A stretch of DNA of 64,000 bases from Xenopus tropicalis (taxonomy: Eukaryota; Chordata; Amphibia; Anura; Pipidae): positions 177,680,019 through 177,744,018 of the forward strand of contig NC_030677.2 in NCBI RefSeq assembly GCF_000004195.4, written 5' to 3'. Position 1 is the stretch's first letter. Every line of letters starts with the position of its first letter. Position numbers and translations under genes: made by a program. Under the pieces are notes generated by a model, which saw only the letters and a program-made list of their open reading frames with translations, searched no databases and was not told where the DNA came from. Positions 35,901 to 50,900 of this stretch are shown one piece after another.

Positions 35901-38900
35901 GCATTTTTTATTCATGTGTTTTACCAATGTGTCATTGCCCTTAAACTAAAGCTTTCCTCCACACACACATTCAGTGCCTGGATACAACCTTTTTTTTATC
36001 ATACAACATATTTACAAGGAATCCTTTAGGCACTTCAGAAAGTGACCCCACAAAGCTACAAGGATTCCCAAAAATAAACTGATGCAATACAAATTAAACC
36101 TCAAAACAAATGAGATAACACTAGTTGGCATGTACAAAAATAACAGCCAGAGACATACGGAACACGCTTCACAAAGATTAGAGGGAAAAATGTCCCCTAA
36201 CCAAACCTACCTCATGTTTCATTTAGACAATCCTCAAATCTAAGGAAATATTGTAACAAGATACCACAGCCCAACGCATGAAACACATCTCTGTGGAAGC
36301 AAAAAATGTGAAACATGCCCACATATCCCTTAGAAAGCAAAGGATTGCATAATCTAAGTCTATTACATCTGCTGTTCACCTTCCAGTGTGTTTTACATTG
36401 CACAGTGAGCGCACATTATATTGACAGACTGGGCAATACACTCCATTATATACATCTTAAAGCTACTTCTTGTGAACAGGTGTATCTACCTGTAACAACT
36501 GTGTTGAGCAAAACTCAAAGGGAGATCGCCAGCTCTGATCCTATTTGGCAAAGCTGAGACACTCCACTGGTAGTATTGTTCACAGATACTCATTTGGGAC
36601 CTTTGACTTTCTGTGGCAGCACCTGTAGTATCTGACCCCATCAAGGAGTTTAGAGTAGTGGGATAGTGAAGGCAGAGTACAAAGGGATCCAGGATAAGGG
36701 TCACTTTTAAAGTGGGCAGAATAAACAGTAGGGCATAAGCATACTTTGCTAGGCCCATGCAGAGCTCAGGTCAGGTGGTAAACAGCAGAACACAGCAACA
36801 GGCCAGATATTAGATTAACCACAGCAGGACTGTGGGGAAACAGATACAAAGATAGATCAGTTGTGACTATTTACACTGGTGCCAAAGGAGCGTTTGCCAC
36901 TGCCTCCAGACACTTAGGGGCACATTTACTAATCCACGAACGTCCGAAAAGCGTCTGAATGCGTTTTTTTCGTAATGATTGGTATTTTGCGATTTTTTCG
37001 TAAATTGTCGCGGCTTTTTCGTAGCCGTTACGACTTTTTCGTAGCGCTACGACTTGCGCGAATTGTCGCAACTTTTTCGTAGCCGTCGCGCCGAGTACGA
37101 AAGTTTCGGATTCATTCAAGCCTCAGTATTGTGACTTTCCTTGGGCCAGGTTGGAGCTGCAGAGTGCCATTGAGTCCTATGGGAGACTTTCCTTGGGCCA
37201 GGTTGGAGCTGCAGAGTGCCATTGAGTCCTATGGGAGGCTTCCAAAATCATGCAAAGTCTGAAAGTTTTGCCCGCCGTTTACGAGCACTCAATACGAAAA
37301 AGTTGCGACAATATACGAGCAAATCGTAACGGCTACGAAAAAGTCGTGACTTTTCGCGCAAGTCGTAATGGCTACGAAAAAGTCGCAACAATTTACGAAA
37401 AAGTCGTAACGGCGACAAAAAAATCGCAAATAATACGAAAAAGTCGCAAAATGTTCGTTTCCAATCCGAATTTTTCCCATTCGGATTCGTGGATTAGTAA
37501 ATGTGCCCCTAAGTATTTGGATAGCAAATCAAGCCAGCTTTGTTTTTACACTTGCCCTTGTGTGCACCTTCTTTGACTCTTTACACTTCTGTATAATTCT
37601 TTGAGTTGCCGGAGTTTACACTTCCACCCCAGTCTGCCACCTGTAAGTCTCAATTTATACTGATGCATTTAAACACAGATTTTTGTCTGCTTGGCCACTC
37701 AAAAATGAGATGTCGCTGATGATTTGTATTATGTAAAATCACAAGCGGTAAATTCTTATTTAAAAACATAACACTTTCTCCAAAGTGATGTTTTTGCATG
37801 AAATTTAGTGCTATCTTCTGTATAAATGATCCTCAAGAAGTTCTTGCTAGACAAAAATTATTATCTATAAACACTACAAAAACACAAAAAAATGAACTGT
37901 ATTTGCTTATGTCAATAAATAAATGATAAATAATGGAAAGCTTGCTTGGGAATGAGTGGATAGGCGATGCAAGCCTGCTTTTTTTGCCCTTTTTTCAGCA
38001 GTAACATTTTCTTATTGTTAAAAGTCATCTTAAATGAACAGAGCATACAGCATCATGACAGTCATATAGCCTGTTCAGGTTTTTCAGTGTTCTCTAAAAA
38101 AACTTAATAAAGGTCCTCACCGAATTTGGATTAAAAGAACCTGTTAAGAAGGCAATTGCTTCCCAAGAGATAACCTCTGTTGATAAGAAAACAGGGGGGA
38201 AACACAGTATTGGCGCTTTCACATTGTGAAAACAGAAAGGTCTCTGTATCTTTGTCCTACAAATGAATTTTGAGAATAATCTCATACTGCTGTAAGAGAT
38301 AAAATCCAAGTACTTCTTGCCTGCCAGCATCTTAAATTTCCACTAAGGATTTGATAAGGGATTAGAAGTTTCCTATTTGTGCAAGCAGCTAATGTAGGTG
38401 CGATTGTGATTCCATGGCATATGACAGCTGTATTCTTAACAACTTATTTTCCACAATTATTGTATTGCTTCCATGTTCATTATAGCCTTTATATAGATTT
38501 ATACAGGTATACGTATATATCTATATTAATGTACTGATAAACCTTGTGCCCTTGTTTCACAAAAGTTTACAAATCAAGAGGAAGAAAAGCCTGAGGGAAA
38601 ATGTCAGGACTGAAAAGTAGACAGATTTGGCTGCTTGCCATGAGCCAGAATAGCTGGGATGCATCTAATATTTTATGGTTTTAAGTGACATGTGTCAGAA
38701 GCGATGAATGAGTGAAAATATCTGGAAGGTCCTGACAGGCTTTCTTTTAGCAGCATGTATTGTACACTGAATTTATACTCCAGTGGCCACTGTAGTATAA
38801 GGAAAGCCAGTGGCTTATTTAAAGGAGAAGGAAAGTGAAAATCACCTGGGGTGCCAAATGTTAGGCACCCCCAAGTGAATGAAATTACCTGAAACCCGGG

Positions 38901-41900
38901 CTGTTAATCCTGCTAAACTGCACTGGCCAACAATACTTCTCAGCGAGCACTAGTGATGTGCGGGTTGGCCTGCAACCCACAGGGTCTGCGTGTTGGTTGG
39001 GTTGGGGCCCAATACAAAACATTTTTTGTAAACAGTATCATCAAAAATACTAGAGGTACCGGAATAAATGCTTTTATTAAAAAGGCACTGGGCTATCATT
39101 CCACATTAATTGGCACCCTATATTTCTCATCCCGATCAGACACAATAACATTTGCTTAAAAATAGATTTAAATTATGTAATCTATTACTTTAGGAACAAG
39201 GAAATTTACAGTTAGTTTTTTTTGTAAAAGTAAATTATATATTTCTTTATTTTTAGGAAATTCGAAGAGAAATTGGGGCGAAGGTAGATCAAATGAAGCC
39301 TGCATGCCGAATGAGAGTTTGCCACAAATTACAGATATGGTGAGCAGGATATAATTTATCTCACTAATATAGTAACATCCACAAATACAGTCTTATTTTT
39401 TTAGACAGAGGTCCAAATTTTTCATGAAATGACCTCATATACAGAGAACTGTTGTCAGAGTGGGGGGCAAGATTAGGGGCATAAATATAACATTGCCAAG
39501 ATACTCCTGAAAAACCTCTGGTGGATTGACAATCTCATTTTTTTTTGTTACATGTACTTGTCTTGTGTTTGTTTTGTTGGAAGCTATAAACAGGCTAATC
39601 TTATTTCAATACAAGCACTAAGGTATCCACAGGTCAGATTCATCTTTTCAAAAGTGTACAAAGATAGGCCTAAGAATAAGGACCTTTGGGGTCCGACTGC
39701 ATCAGGTGATGCTACACCTGACTTTGCCTGATCCATTTTAAAGACTAATTTTTAACTGCAGTTACTAAATGTGCTTCCTTGTCTTGCATTAGAGCACAGG
39801 CAGATGGGTCAGGACTCAGGACAGTATAATTGAGATATAACTCACAAACATGCATTGACTTGAAAAGTAGCTTAAGAACAGCAGTTTGCAGTGATATATG
39901 GGTTGAGAGCCTAGTACATAAAGGAACAGTTAATAGCTAATCTATAAACTACAAAACCTTAATTTAATATGTATGTGTACACATTCAAATGTTCGTACTT
40001 GGTTCTAGGGTTCTGTTGATATTTTTTTTTTAATTTGAAAGAGTATTTAAAAGAGGTTATGGTTTGATTTCTCCCTTTATTGTATTCCTTTTTTTCTCAT
40101 TGAATGAGCAGGAGAGCAAGTGAATAATAAAGCTGGAATAACCAACTTACTTAAAGAAGCAAATATTTTTCATAATGCTCAGTAATATTACTTATACATA
40201 TACAAAAATAGTATCACCTGTATAAGGAAATAGTAACATTTTAGACAATGTACAAATTAATGCTGTCTTCCTTTCTCACCACTTCTGCCTTACCTCCTTG
40301 GGAATTATCACCATTCCCTCCACTGACTTATTTTCCTTTTTATTGCCAGATGTCCCATTAGTCTCTGTATATTCTATTAGAGAATACTAACTTTCATGTG
40401 CCTCCTTTGACAATATGCATTTTAGAACATATTCTCCAAGGTTGAATGGGTAAGGCAGTATCCAATGAATTACCGAGCTTGGTAGCACAGTTATATTTCT
40501 GCACAAAGGCTGATTAATGATGCACAAACACTTAACAAGAGGTTAAGGCAAATATGTTAGTCCTTTGCTTTTTACACATTCTTTATATTCAACACTTTTA
40601 TCTTGACATGGTTTTTTGTGCAATGTTTTGCAAAGTAAATAAAATATGAAAAGATAACTTTGTAAAAATATAAAGAAACAAATTAACGTTGTACTTTCCT
40701 ATCTGGATACTTGTTATACAGTAGTTAAATATATTTGTTTTACATTATAGCCCACCTTCAAATTTGATTGGAAAAATATTTTGAATTCAGTAGTTCACCC
40801 TTTACTGAAATGCTTACCTGCTGAATTGGAAAGCATTGCTGTTAGAATTCTTCAACAGGAAAACGAAGAGTATTCTTCTGTTGATGGCTTACAGATTAAC
40901 CTAGTTATGGTTGATACATCATGCAGTCACAATGGGGCAGCTGCAGAGAGGCAGAAACCAAAGAAAGTTGCAAAGGTGAGTACATACTGTATAAAACCAG
41001 CAAAAAATACAACATTTTCTTTAGCAAACTTAATAAAATATATACACTTAGGGGCTGATTTTATAATGTTTGAGCCTCTTGGCTCGAGCATTTGGTTCCT
41101 AACACTGTGCATGAATTCCTGACTCCACGTGTGGTTTCTGCATCCGAAAACCCTGGCTTCTTACTGATCGTTTTTTCCCCCCAATTGCCGGATGCAGAAA
41201 CCACGTTTAAATTTATTTATTTATGTATGGTTTTAGGATCAGAAAGCTCAAGTACAGAGACTTGATCATTAGTAAATCAGCCCCTGATGGGTTAACCATA
41301 TAATTGTACCAAGAATAAACCACATTTTGTCCGTCGCCAGTTCTGTTTGCAGTGTATTAAAAACGGCTTTAAATGATATCTCAAATTGCTACTGCAATCA
41401 GACACAACTTAGTTCAGTTTTAATTTACAAAAACAGCAACATTTCTGGCTACATGCTTTACAAACACTTGATCCTAAAGATATGAACCATGAATATGACC
41501 TTACTGGATTTGGGTAAAATTCTGTTTAAAGTACAAGCAAATGAATGTAACATATGGACTGTGCTTCTGTTATATCATTAAAGAGATCTTTACATCATAA
41601 CATTGTCTTTGTCTATCTGATGCCCCATGTTCCTCTATGAGGGGGGTGCAAGATTTGTGCAGCAGTAGCCCAATAACATTACACCTATAACTGACAGGCT
41701 GAGAAGGTACAGTCAGGTTGGCAAACTTCAAGTAACAATTACTTACAAAAGCAGACCCGGGAAAAACAATCAACTTTTAATTCAGTGTGTCTGATTAAGG
41801 GGTGGGATTGTGGGTGGAATGAGGCATTTAAAAGTGTGGTGATGTGTAACATTTAGGGAGCAGAAAGCTCTGAAACATAGCACTTATATTTATGCTACAT

Positions 41901-44900
41901 TTTTTGCTATGGGTTTTTAACAATATAGCATATGTGGCAAAACTTGTTTTCAGAGACATGCAATGACTCAAATCTAGGAACAATTTAAAATATCAATTAT
42001 TTTATAATAGTAAAATAAATAAAATATTTCTACAATACCCATGCATATAGTATTGTATCTAGCTTTTACATTCTGCATACATTTTGTTTATAAAATACTT
42101 CTTCCACCAGTTTTGTTTTAACATTATCGAAGAATTTGACTCCATACTTCCACTGGCTCTGGCATGCCAGGATGTCTCCCTTCTGGATGTAAGAGCTTGC
42201 TTTTTAGAGGCATTTAGCAAAGTGGCAGCATTGATCCTAGCAAAGTTGGAAGAGCACCACAAAGAGTTTCCATGCAAGGCTTCATTACAATCCATGTATG
42301 CTACTCTATCTACTGCTATCTACGTTCTCCATCATTTAAACTACTATTCTGTCCAAATGAGTAAGAAGTAAGTATGCATGAATGTTAATACTGCGTTTTT
42401 CTGTTAAATGTGATTTTGTAGATTGTTTTTGCACTTTAAAGCAAATTCAATATATATTTAGAATCTGTATTTCATTAGAAAACATCTAATTATCTTCTTA
42501 TATATAATTGTTATATTTTCCTCACAGATCTTTGTTTTTAGTGGCAGTCCAAAGATACCAGGAATTCATAAATAACCTTCAGGCTGACGTTATACAATAC
42601 TGCATCAGTGTTTGTTCAACAAGTATATTCCAGGATGCAGAGAGTCATAACTGGGATGACAACAAAGAGTTTTATGAGGTAATTTAATTGCTTTATTACA
42701 CACTACTATATGATGTTGAATATGAAAAACAGCCTTCCCTGTAAAGGAGACATATCCTATAAAAATTAAGAATTATACTCTTCTAGATATAGAAGGATTG
42801 TGCTTAAAAAAGTTGTGTTTCAGACTGATTTATTGAGAAACCCCACTAGTCCTGCCCATCTGTTCCACTTCCTGCTGGCTGAATTCTCTTGATGTGCAGG
42901 GGAGCCAGCGGCTCTCAGTACACTGCACTGTAGGATAGGAACCAATCAGCAGCTAGGCCTGTCTTTGCTTGTGTGAGTACAAGGCTGTGATTGGCTCTCC
43001 CCCTCCAACTGTGCTTCTGGCTGGGACTGTTAGGACACGCCCACGCTTTATTTGAAACACAGACAGAGACCTGATGGGGTCTATAGGGGGCTCCAATAAA
43101 GGGGCCATTTTTACAGATAGGATTAATTTCTAACACAAAGTAAAACCAGCACTTTATATATTCATAACTGCCTGCAAAATGAGGGTTTTTCCCATCTAAT
43201 CCAATATGTCTCCTTTAATTATTTTAAAGGGATACAGTTAGTCTTAATTAAAAAAAGTTAGAACTGAAACGAGTTTGTCAGTTTAAAATGCAGTACACCT
43301 TGAAATAGACTTGCCAATGGTATTCTATTGGTAATATGCAGTTTAATTGATATTTTTAGTTGTTAGATCAAGCAGAATTTTGTTCTGTAGCTCTTCATTT
43401 TCAAATTTAAATAGGAGAGTGTTTTAATACTAAAATAAGTGTAAAATGTAAATAACAATACCTATCATAGAAAAATAAGTAATTCCTGCAGGCTGTCCTA
43501 ATAGCCAGCTAAGAACTGGAACAGAATGGTTTCCCAAATACATTCACAAGTTTTCATTATTTTCTGAGCAAATCTGCTTCTTAGCATGTTACACACTTTC
43601 TGTCCTTCTTGGTTCTTTCTGCTTTTCTAATCTCTGACAAATATTCATATAATTCAGAGAGTTTGAACACATCAGGGGTGAAAATAATTGTTGCCAGCAA
43701 TGGCCATGTTCTGGTGGCTACAAGGGCTACCATAGTACTTACAGTCCCTAACAAACTCTTGCTTTCCTGTGATAACAAAAACTGGGAGGTATTTGCAAGA
43801 GGAAAAGGTAAGATGTGAAGTTAGAATAAAATGCTCAGATCCTCTAAATATGATTGCTTCATGGTGTTACACAGCTTGGTGTCAGGGCTATGAGAAGCCA
43901 TTTTAGGTGGCAAGAAAAGCAAGATTCACTGCATTTGTCTTCTTATTGTTGGACCTCTTTACGTGCTTCTAGTGTGCTTACTGGTAGTGCATATCTCCAT
44001 AACCAGAAATCACTAGCAATGCTGCCATAATTTCCTCTTTCATTGGTTTGTATGTGAGTTTACTGGTTTCTTAAGAAGGAAAATGGCAACTATTGACAAA
44101 GAATCCATACTGGCTCTCAGTCATTCTATCAAGCCCCTTGAGAATTGGAAAAAAATGTTGGTTTCTTGTGTAGTAATTTACAATGCATATATGTACAATT
44201 AATATAATACAATTGCATTAAAGGCTAGCACTCACAGGACTTTAGTTAATAATTGTCAAAAATAAAACAAAAAAGAATCTAACAAAGCAAATGTCTTACA
44301 TGGTTTTTATTAATCCGACGTTTCAGCTCCACATAGGAGCTTTCCACAGGGCTGATTATCGTGTTTTATACAAATCCTATTGAATAAATGAAGAAGAAGT
44401 GAGCACTACGGACAGCACAGTATGCTGAAGAACATGCTAAACTGATTTTTTACTTCACATTATTGAAAACCAGAGACGTCTAACGCATTTCGTATTTCCT
44501 GATACTCAGTCATAGGCTCATATGACTGTTTCAGGAGATACAAAATGCGTCAGGCGTCTCTGGTTTTTAATAATGTTGTTTTATTCTTTAGCCTGCTGTA
44601 CCATCTTCAGTGCTTGAGCTTCTTCATTTGGAGTTTTTTATCACCCCAAGCTACAGGCTCAGGGCGATGCACAAGTTGGGAGTGGTTTCCGTTTTATGAA
44701 TGCTGATAGTTGGATGGACTAAACATTATCCCATATACGCTGTGTGATTTATGGTTGGTTTAATCTGAGCTGCAATCTTATTCAAAATAAAAAATTTTTT
44801 TATTTTTTAAAACAAAATCTAAAATGCCAAATACTATGGGATCCACATTGTGTTGAAACAAGTAGCTTAGTAATTATCTTATGTTTGACGATGTGCTACT

Positions 44901-47900
44901 GTACTAAGAAGGTTGAATATAAAATCTTTTGATGAATCACTGCTTGTGTTAGAATGCATTACTCTCTGTACAATAACATAGGATGATTTTATTATTAGTC
45001 CCGGAAATTGTGCTAATCTTCTGATCTGGTCAGGAAAAAACGAGGTCATATTAATCTATTAGAACATCTGCCAAATTTTTATAAAGTCGTAAAATTCAGT
45101 TTTAGTGTATGTATTAGGTGAAATGTCCTGACACATCTTAAAATGTTCCATGGCCTGTGCTCTCCTGTGAATACATATTTATGTGAGTTGAGTTGTGTGG
45201 TTAATTTTATTCCTTTGCCCTTTCATAATACACTAGAAGGAGTTCATAAAAGTCCATTAGTAATGCTAATGAATCTACACAACTGTGGTTGCCTGTACAA
45301 TTCAAATAATGTTTCTGTTGAAAGGCATTAACAGGTCAAACTTACCGGTTGTGAATTCACACTTTCCTGATGCTTTAAAGTTTAATACAGCAGCTATGGA
45401 TGCAACAACATTATATATGATAAATTCGTTTTTTCCATATATTGCTTGAAAGGATCTTGACAGCAATTTTAATAGCTTTGTTTTAAAGGAACAGTTCAGT
45501 GTAAAAATGAAACTAAAATAGATAAACTGTGCAAATTTTTTTTATTTCAATATAGATTATTATGTTATCTATAAAGGCTGGAGCAAACAGATGTCTAACA
45601 TAATAACCAGAACACTACTTCCTCCTTTGCAGCTCTGTAAGCTGTTAGCAGTTAGTAACCAATCAGTGACTTGAGGGGGGGCCATATGGGACATAACTGT
45701 TCAGTTAATTTGCATTTGAATCTGACCTACGTGCTCACAAACTAACTGAACATTATGTCCCATGTGCCCCTCGCCTAAAGTCGCTGACTAACTAAGAGGT
45801 TAGAGAGCTGAAAGCAGGAAGAAGTGTTCTGGCTATTATGTTAGATTACATTTTTGCCTAACTAACTATACAGGTATGGGACCCATTATCCAGAATGCTC
45901 GGGACCTGGGGTTTTCTGGATAAGGGGTCTTTCCATAATTCGGATCTCCTACCTAGTCTGCTAAAAACGTTATTTAAACAGTAATTAAACCCAATAGGAT
46001 TGTTTTTCCTCCAAAAAGAATTAATTATATCTTAGTTGGGATCAAGTACAAGGTAATGTTTTATTATTACAGAGAAAAAGGAAATCATTTTGAAAAATGT
46101 GAAATATTTGATTAAAATGGAGTCTGTGCGAGATGGCCTTTCCTTAATTTGGAACTTTCTGGATTATGGGTTTCCAGATATGGGGTCCAATACCTGTATT
46201 AGAAATATTTTTTATTTTGCACAGTCTGTCTATTTTACCCAGTTTAATTTTTACATTGAACTGTTGCTTTAAGGGGTTTGATTAGATTGGTGGATTTGCA
46301 CGCTGTCTTTATTATCCTAATTATTAGATATTCAGGATTAAAATAAAGGTGAGTTGTTATATACAATCCCATTTCAAAACAAAAGCTTTGGGATGATTTG
46401 CAAATAATTTTAACCCTATGTTTTATTGCAAACAGTACAAATCAAATGTTGAAAAATATAAGCAAATTTGATGCCAGTGACACTTTTCAAAAACATTGGG
46501 AAAGGGGCAACAAAAGACTAGAAAAGTCAAATTGGCAATAGATCTGCAACATGATTGGTTATAAAAACCCAGATCCCAGAGAAGTTAGGTCTTTCAGAAG
46601 TGAAGATGGGGAGGGGTAAACTACTGCGCGGGCCAGTATTTCAACAATATAAGAATAACGTTTCTCAACATGAAGATTCAAAGAATTTTGGGATTTAATC
46701 ATCTACAGTACAGAGTGTCCCAACTTTTTCGGAAATATACTCAAAATCATTTCATTTCTCACAAAATATTAGAAATTGGAATTCAGTTCTTTTTTTATTT
46801 TGGAAAACACAAACATAGCACCATAACATGTAAGACATAGTCACTGCAGTTAATTAGTAGACAATAAAGTTGCCCAGCGATTCAGTTAATACTATTCAGA
46901 ATCAAATGTTATTTATTTGTTGCCTGTCTGTGACTTCTTTGGAATCTTTGGTTATATTTAATGTTTTTTAGGTGGATTCCAGCATGAAATAGAACACAGC
47001 ATAAATACTATTTGTGTAGATCAAATTGTGATCACAGTTTTAGGACATGTATATGCATTAAAGCTCAAGAGTGGAGGTGGGTTGGTATTGGCCTTCACAT
47101 CATTTATTTACCAGTAGGGTTGTTGTCCTACAATAAAAATGTAATTTCCCTTCTAAGCTATGACCTCTCAAACTCCCATTTTCCAGTGGAATAGTTAGGT
47201 CAGAGGTGAGAACTTCACCTTCTAAGTATTAAGAACATTGTAAATAAAATGCTTTTTGTAACTAAAAGGTCACTCCTACATAATTAAACTATGCATCTCT
47301 ATAAATATTTAAGCCTCCTTGTGCCCAATCTCAGGCTCAAAAGAAACTAAGCTGCAAGTTCAAAATAATTTTAAAATCACTTGCAGTCAGCTGAACTGTG
47401 ATTACTATGTTAATAGGTACATGATTCTATATTTTTATATTTCTGACCATGCACTATAAATGGACATGTTATTATGGTTATAAAGGTCATTTTAGGTATA
47501 TTTGGTGTTGAAATGAGGATTGCAGTTTTAACTATAAGGGCTAGTTCCTGGCACGGATGAGGTGGGAGTCTAGGTAAAATCTTTAGGCCACCATTTACAA
47601 CAACAAATGGAGTTTGAGTGGCTTTATATGCCACTTCAGTCAAATGCGCCTCCCATTGTATGTATGTATGTATGTATATCTTTATTTATAAAGCGCTACT
47701 TATGTACGCAGCGCTGTACAGTAGAATTCATTAATACAGACAAGGGGGTTAAAGATAATGGATAAATACAAAGTACAACAATAAATACAAATAAATACAA
47801 GGTACAGTTGCAATAAGAGTCAGAAACACAAGATGAAGGAGGTCCCTGCCCCGTAGAGCTTACAATCTATATGGGAGGGTAACTAACAGACACAAATAGG

Positions 47901-50900
47901 CAAATATAAGTGCTATAGGTCACAGTGGGTGACATTACAGTATAAGTGCCAGTTTCCAGATCAGGTGCTGGGCGAGTGCTCCATAAGGTAGTCTTTAAGT
48001 TTAGTTTTAAAAAGACTGAGGGAGGATTCTCTCCGGAGGACATCAGGGAGGGAATTCCAAATGTAAGGGGCAGCCAGGCAGAAGGATTTAAGGCGGGAAA
48101 CAGCAGTAGTAGTGGGGGGCGCAACCAAACGGTTGCTCTGCGAGGAACGAAGGAGACGGCCAGGAACGTTGTTGTTGAAAAATATACCATAGGAGTTACT
48201 TAAGGTGTCCTCTTTTAACACTTCTTAGGTGGGACTGGTAATAAATAAGAAGTGTCTATAAAATGCCCTCTTCTGTTTGAACCATTTACAATCTTGTGAA
48301 AAGTCAAATAGGATAAATGCAACCTACTTTCTGAATATATATAAAGGTTTTCATTCATCCAGGTCATGTTAAATTTAGTAGACTTGCTGAGTAATCATTG
48401 AAGAGGTTTCACTACTCATCCAAGCAGCTTCTTCTTTGAACTGAAGAAGTTGCTTGGATGAGTAGTGAATAGTGATGAGTGAATTTTTTCGCCAGGCATG
48501 GATTCACAGCAAAATTCCACATTTCGCCATTGGGGAATTGTTTTGCGAAATTTCGCCACAGAAAATTTGCAGTCGTGTAAAAAAAATTGTGGTCACTAGT
48601 GATGAACATTTTTTTTCACCTGCCATCGATTTGCAGCAAAATGCTGCATATTGCCGTCATGGTCACCCTTTATTTTAAAGAAAAGCTTTTAATGTTGAAG
48701 TTTGGCCAATGCATATATTAATGCTAATAGTCATTGAAAATGTCAAGGAGGACAATATGGATAAAAAATTTTTATACTGTTTTATTTTTTTTTTTTAAAT
48801 GGTTGTTTCAAGGGCGCTATGGAAGCAAGCGTGATTACAAGAATGTCTGCAATGTTACAGATATATAAACTTGTATAAGGACACATAACTGATTCATTTT
48901 TATCTCATTTAATCTGATTCTTACCTTGTTTTAACTAGAGGCTAAATTGGGTGTCTAGAATTTCCTTGCAGTTTTATGGAGATAATAAAATGTTTATGTT
49001 TTTTATTAGGGAGAACGCTGCTCATTTTCTATCCAGATGTGGCATTACTTTTGCTGTGGACTTCGGCATGATCTATGGACTATATTGCCTCCACTTCTTG
49101 CTCAAGACATATTCAAAGAAGTAGTAGAACAAACATTGGCTTTGCTGACATTCAGATATTCCCAGGTTCATCCTAACTACAAACGAGTATCTCAGATAAG
49201 GTATCATTTGCTATGAGTCAAACAGGAGCAAATTTTTTTATAATCTCTGTTCAGTACCTTATTTAGGCATAATTAGATCTCTTCCTCTGCATTCTGCGAT
49301 CATAAGATTCCTTAACAAATCAAGCATATCAGGTTTACCCGTGTATAACAGTATTGCCTACTATGTATTCAGCAGTAGTTTTATTTGACTTGACACACCA
49401 GTAATTTGGAATTGAGCAGAAGGCCGGTTTTTATTGCATTGAGTTTCAATAATATCAATAAGTGTCAAACAGTAAAGAATATCAGATTTGTTGTATTGAG
49501 CTATATTGTCACCTAGTTCCTTAGGTTCCTTAAACCCTTAAAAGCCATGGCTCACAGTGAGATTAGTCGCCAGAGGTTAATCTCGGCTACTGTGGGTGAC
49601 TTATCTCTCCCGTTATGCCTTTTCACTGGCAATAAAGTGAATTTGCGGCGGGAAGGCATTTGCATCCTCCTGCAGGAAACTTCAGGTGATTTTGGAAAGC
49701 TAGCTCTGCGTGTGCCTACCCACTGGCAATTCACTCTATTGCCAGTGGGAAGGAATTTTGGGAGAGGTTAATCACCCATGGTAACTGAGCTTAACCGCAT
49801 GTGACTGTTCTCGCTGTGGGCCATGGCCCTAAAGGAGAACTAAATCCATCTTATAAACATATAACCCCTGCATAGCCTCCCCAACAGAACAGCACAAACT
49901 AGATTCCACTGGACGGCCCTGCTCCAGGGCGCCTGTCCAGAAAATGTCTGGCCATGTTGCTACCTTTAAAGGCATTTTGTTGCTACATGGATACATAGAT
50001 AAAGCTGTGTAGATCAATTTTAAATTCTAAAATACTGCGTTTTGTTACATTACACAGGGTCTTCCATTAATTTAACAAACAATGTTTACAGAATAAAAAT
50101 GAGATCAGAGGACTCTGCTCACAAGACGTTATAATCTAAATGTATAATCTGTTAGGAAACAATTTAAGTTATTTCAAAAGTATGATGAAAACAGTTGGTA
50201 AAAAGTTTATTTCATAATCAATTAAGATGCATTCAATATGCTTCTCTAAACATTTGAGTTTTAAGAAGTTTAAGAAATCATAGAAGGAAGCTGCAGGGGC
50301 AGGTAGAATCTCGAAAGATGACTTGCAGTCGGGAATGGGATGAGGTGATCAAAGGAAAAGAGATGCAAAGGTCAGAAGGAGAGCATAGGTTGCATGAAGA
50401 AGTATATTTTGAATCTGAGCTATAATATAGGGAGGTGTTTCATTGCTATGAATGTGTGTGTTAGTAATTTTAATTTACTTTTAGAGGAAATTGGAGCCAG
50501 TGAAGGGATTTGCATAGGGACGCAACTGATATGGAGTCATGAAATAGATGTATGAGTCTAGCAGCAGCAATTAGAAAAGACTGACGCTGTGAAAATGGCA
50601 CACTGATATGCCTGCCAGGAGTAAGCTGCAGTGGTCAAGGTGGAATAATAAAATATGGAATAAGTGTTTAAGTTGTTCAAAGCTGAGATAAGGTCAAATG
50701 CAGGCAATGTTGCACAAATGAAAGTGACAGGATTTGGCAAGAATTTATATGTGGTGTGTCTTAGGCAGTGCCCCTGTGTGGTTGATAAAAAGGTAATGTT
50801 ATTGACTGTAAGTGAAACATGAGGTACAGGACAAGATTAGTTTTTAGTGATGCTGGGGAATCCAGAAGGTGATTTCAGAAAAGCAATCTTAACTTGAGAA

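Larger units (their letters stand above)
35588..39256 (+). other. kiaa0825 intron 4
   Basis: 3.7-kb GT-AG intron. Apart from the Penelope-like fragment, the palindromic MITE and the truncated MITE listed here, about 37510-38800 shows nothing recognisable. Confidence 0.7.
42679..49009 (+). other. kiaa0825 intron 8 (6.3 kb)
   Basis: Contains the MITEs, hairpins and LINE tail listed here. About 43219-44220, 44600-45480 and 46820-47640 show no supported feature. Confidence 0.7.

Noticed and set aside
40976..41122. Extension of the exon 6 frame to a stop at 41122
   Set aside because: A good donor (GTGAGT) at 40976 and the phase-matched exon 7 show this is intron; the last part lies in a MITE.
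43581..43818. Opposed open frames of 65-69 codons in intron 8
   Set aside because: No motif and no splice context.
47946..48203. Plus-strand open frame of 85 codons
   Set aside because: Opposite strand of a LINE C-terminal coding piece ([14 protein letters not shown] on the - strand).
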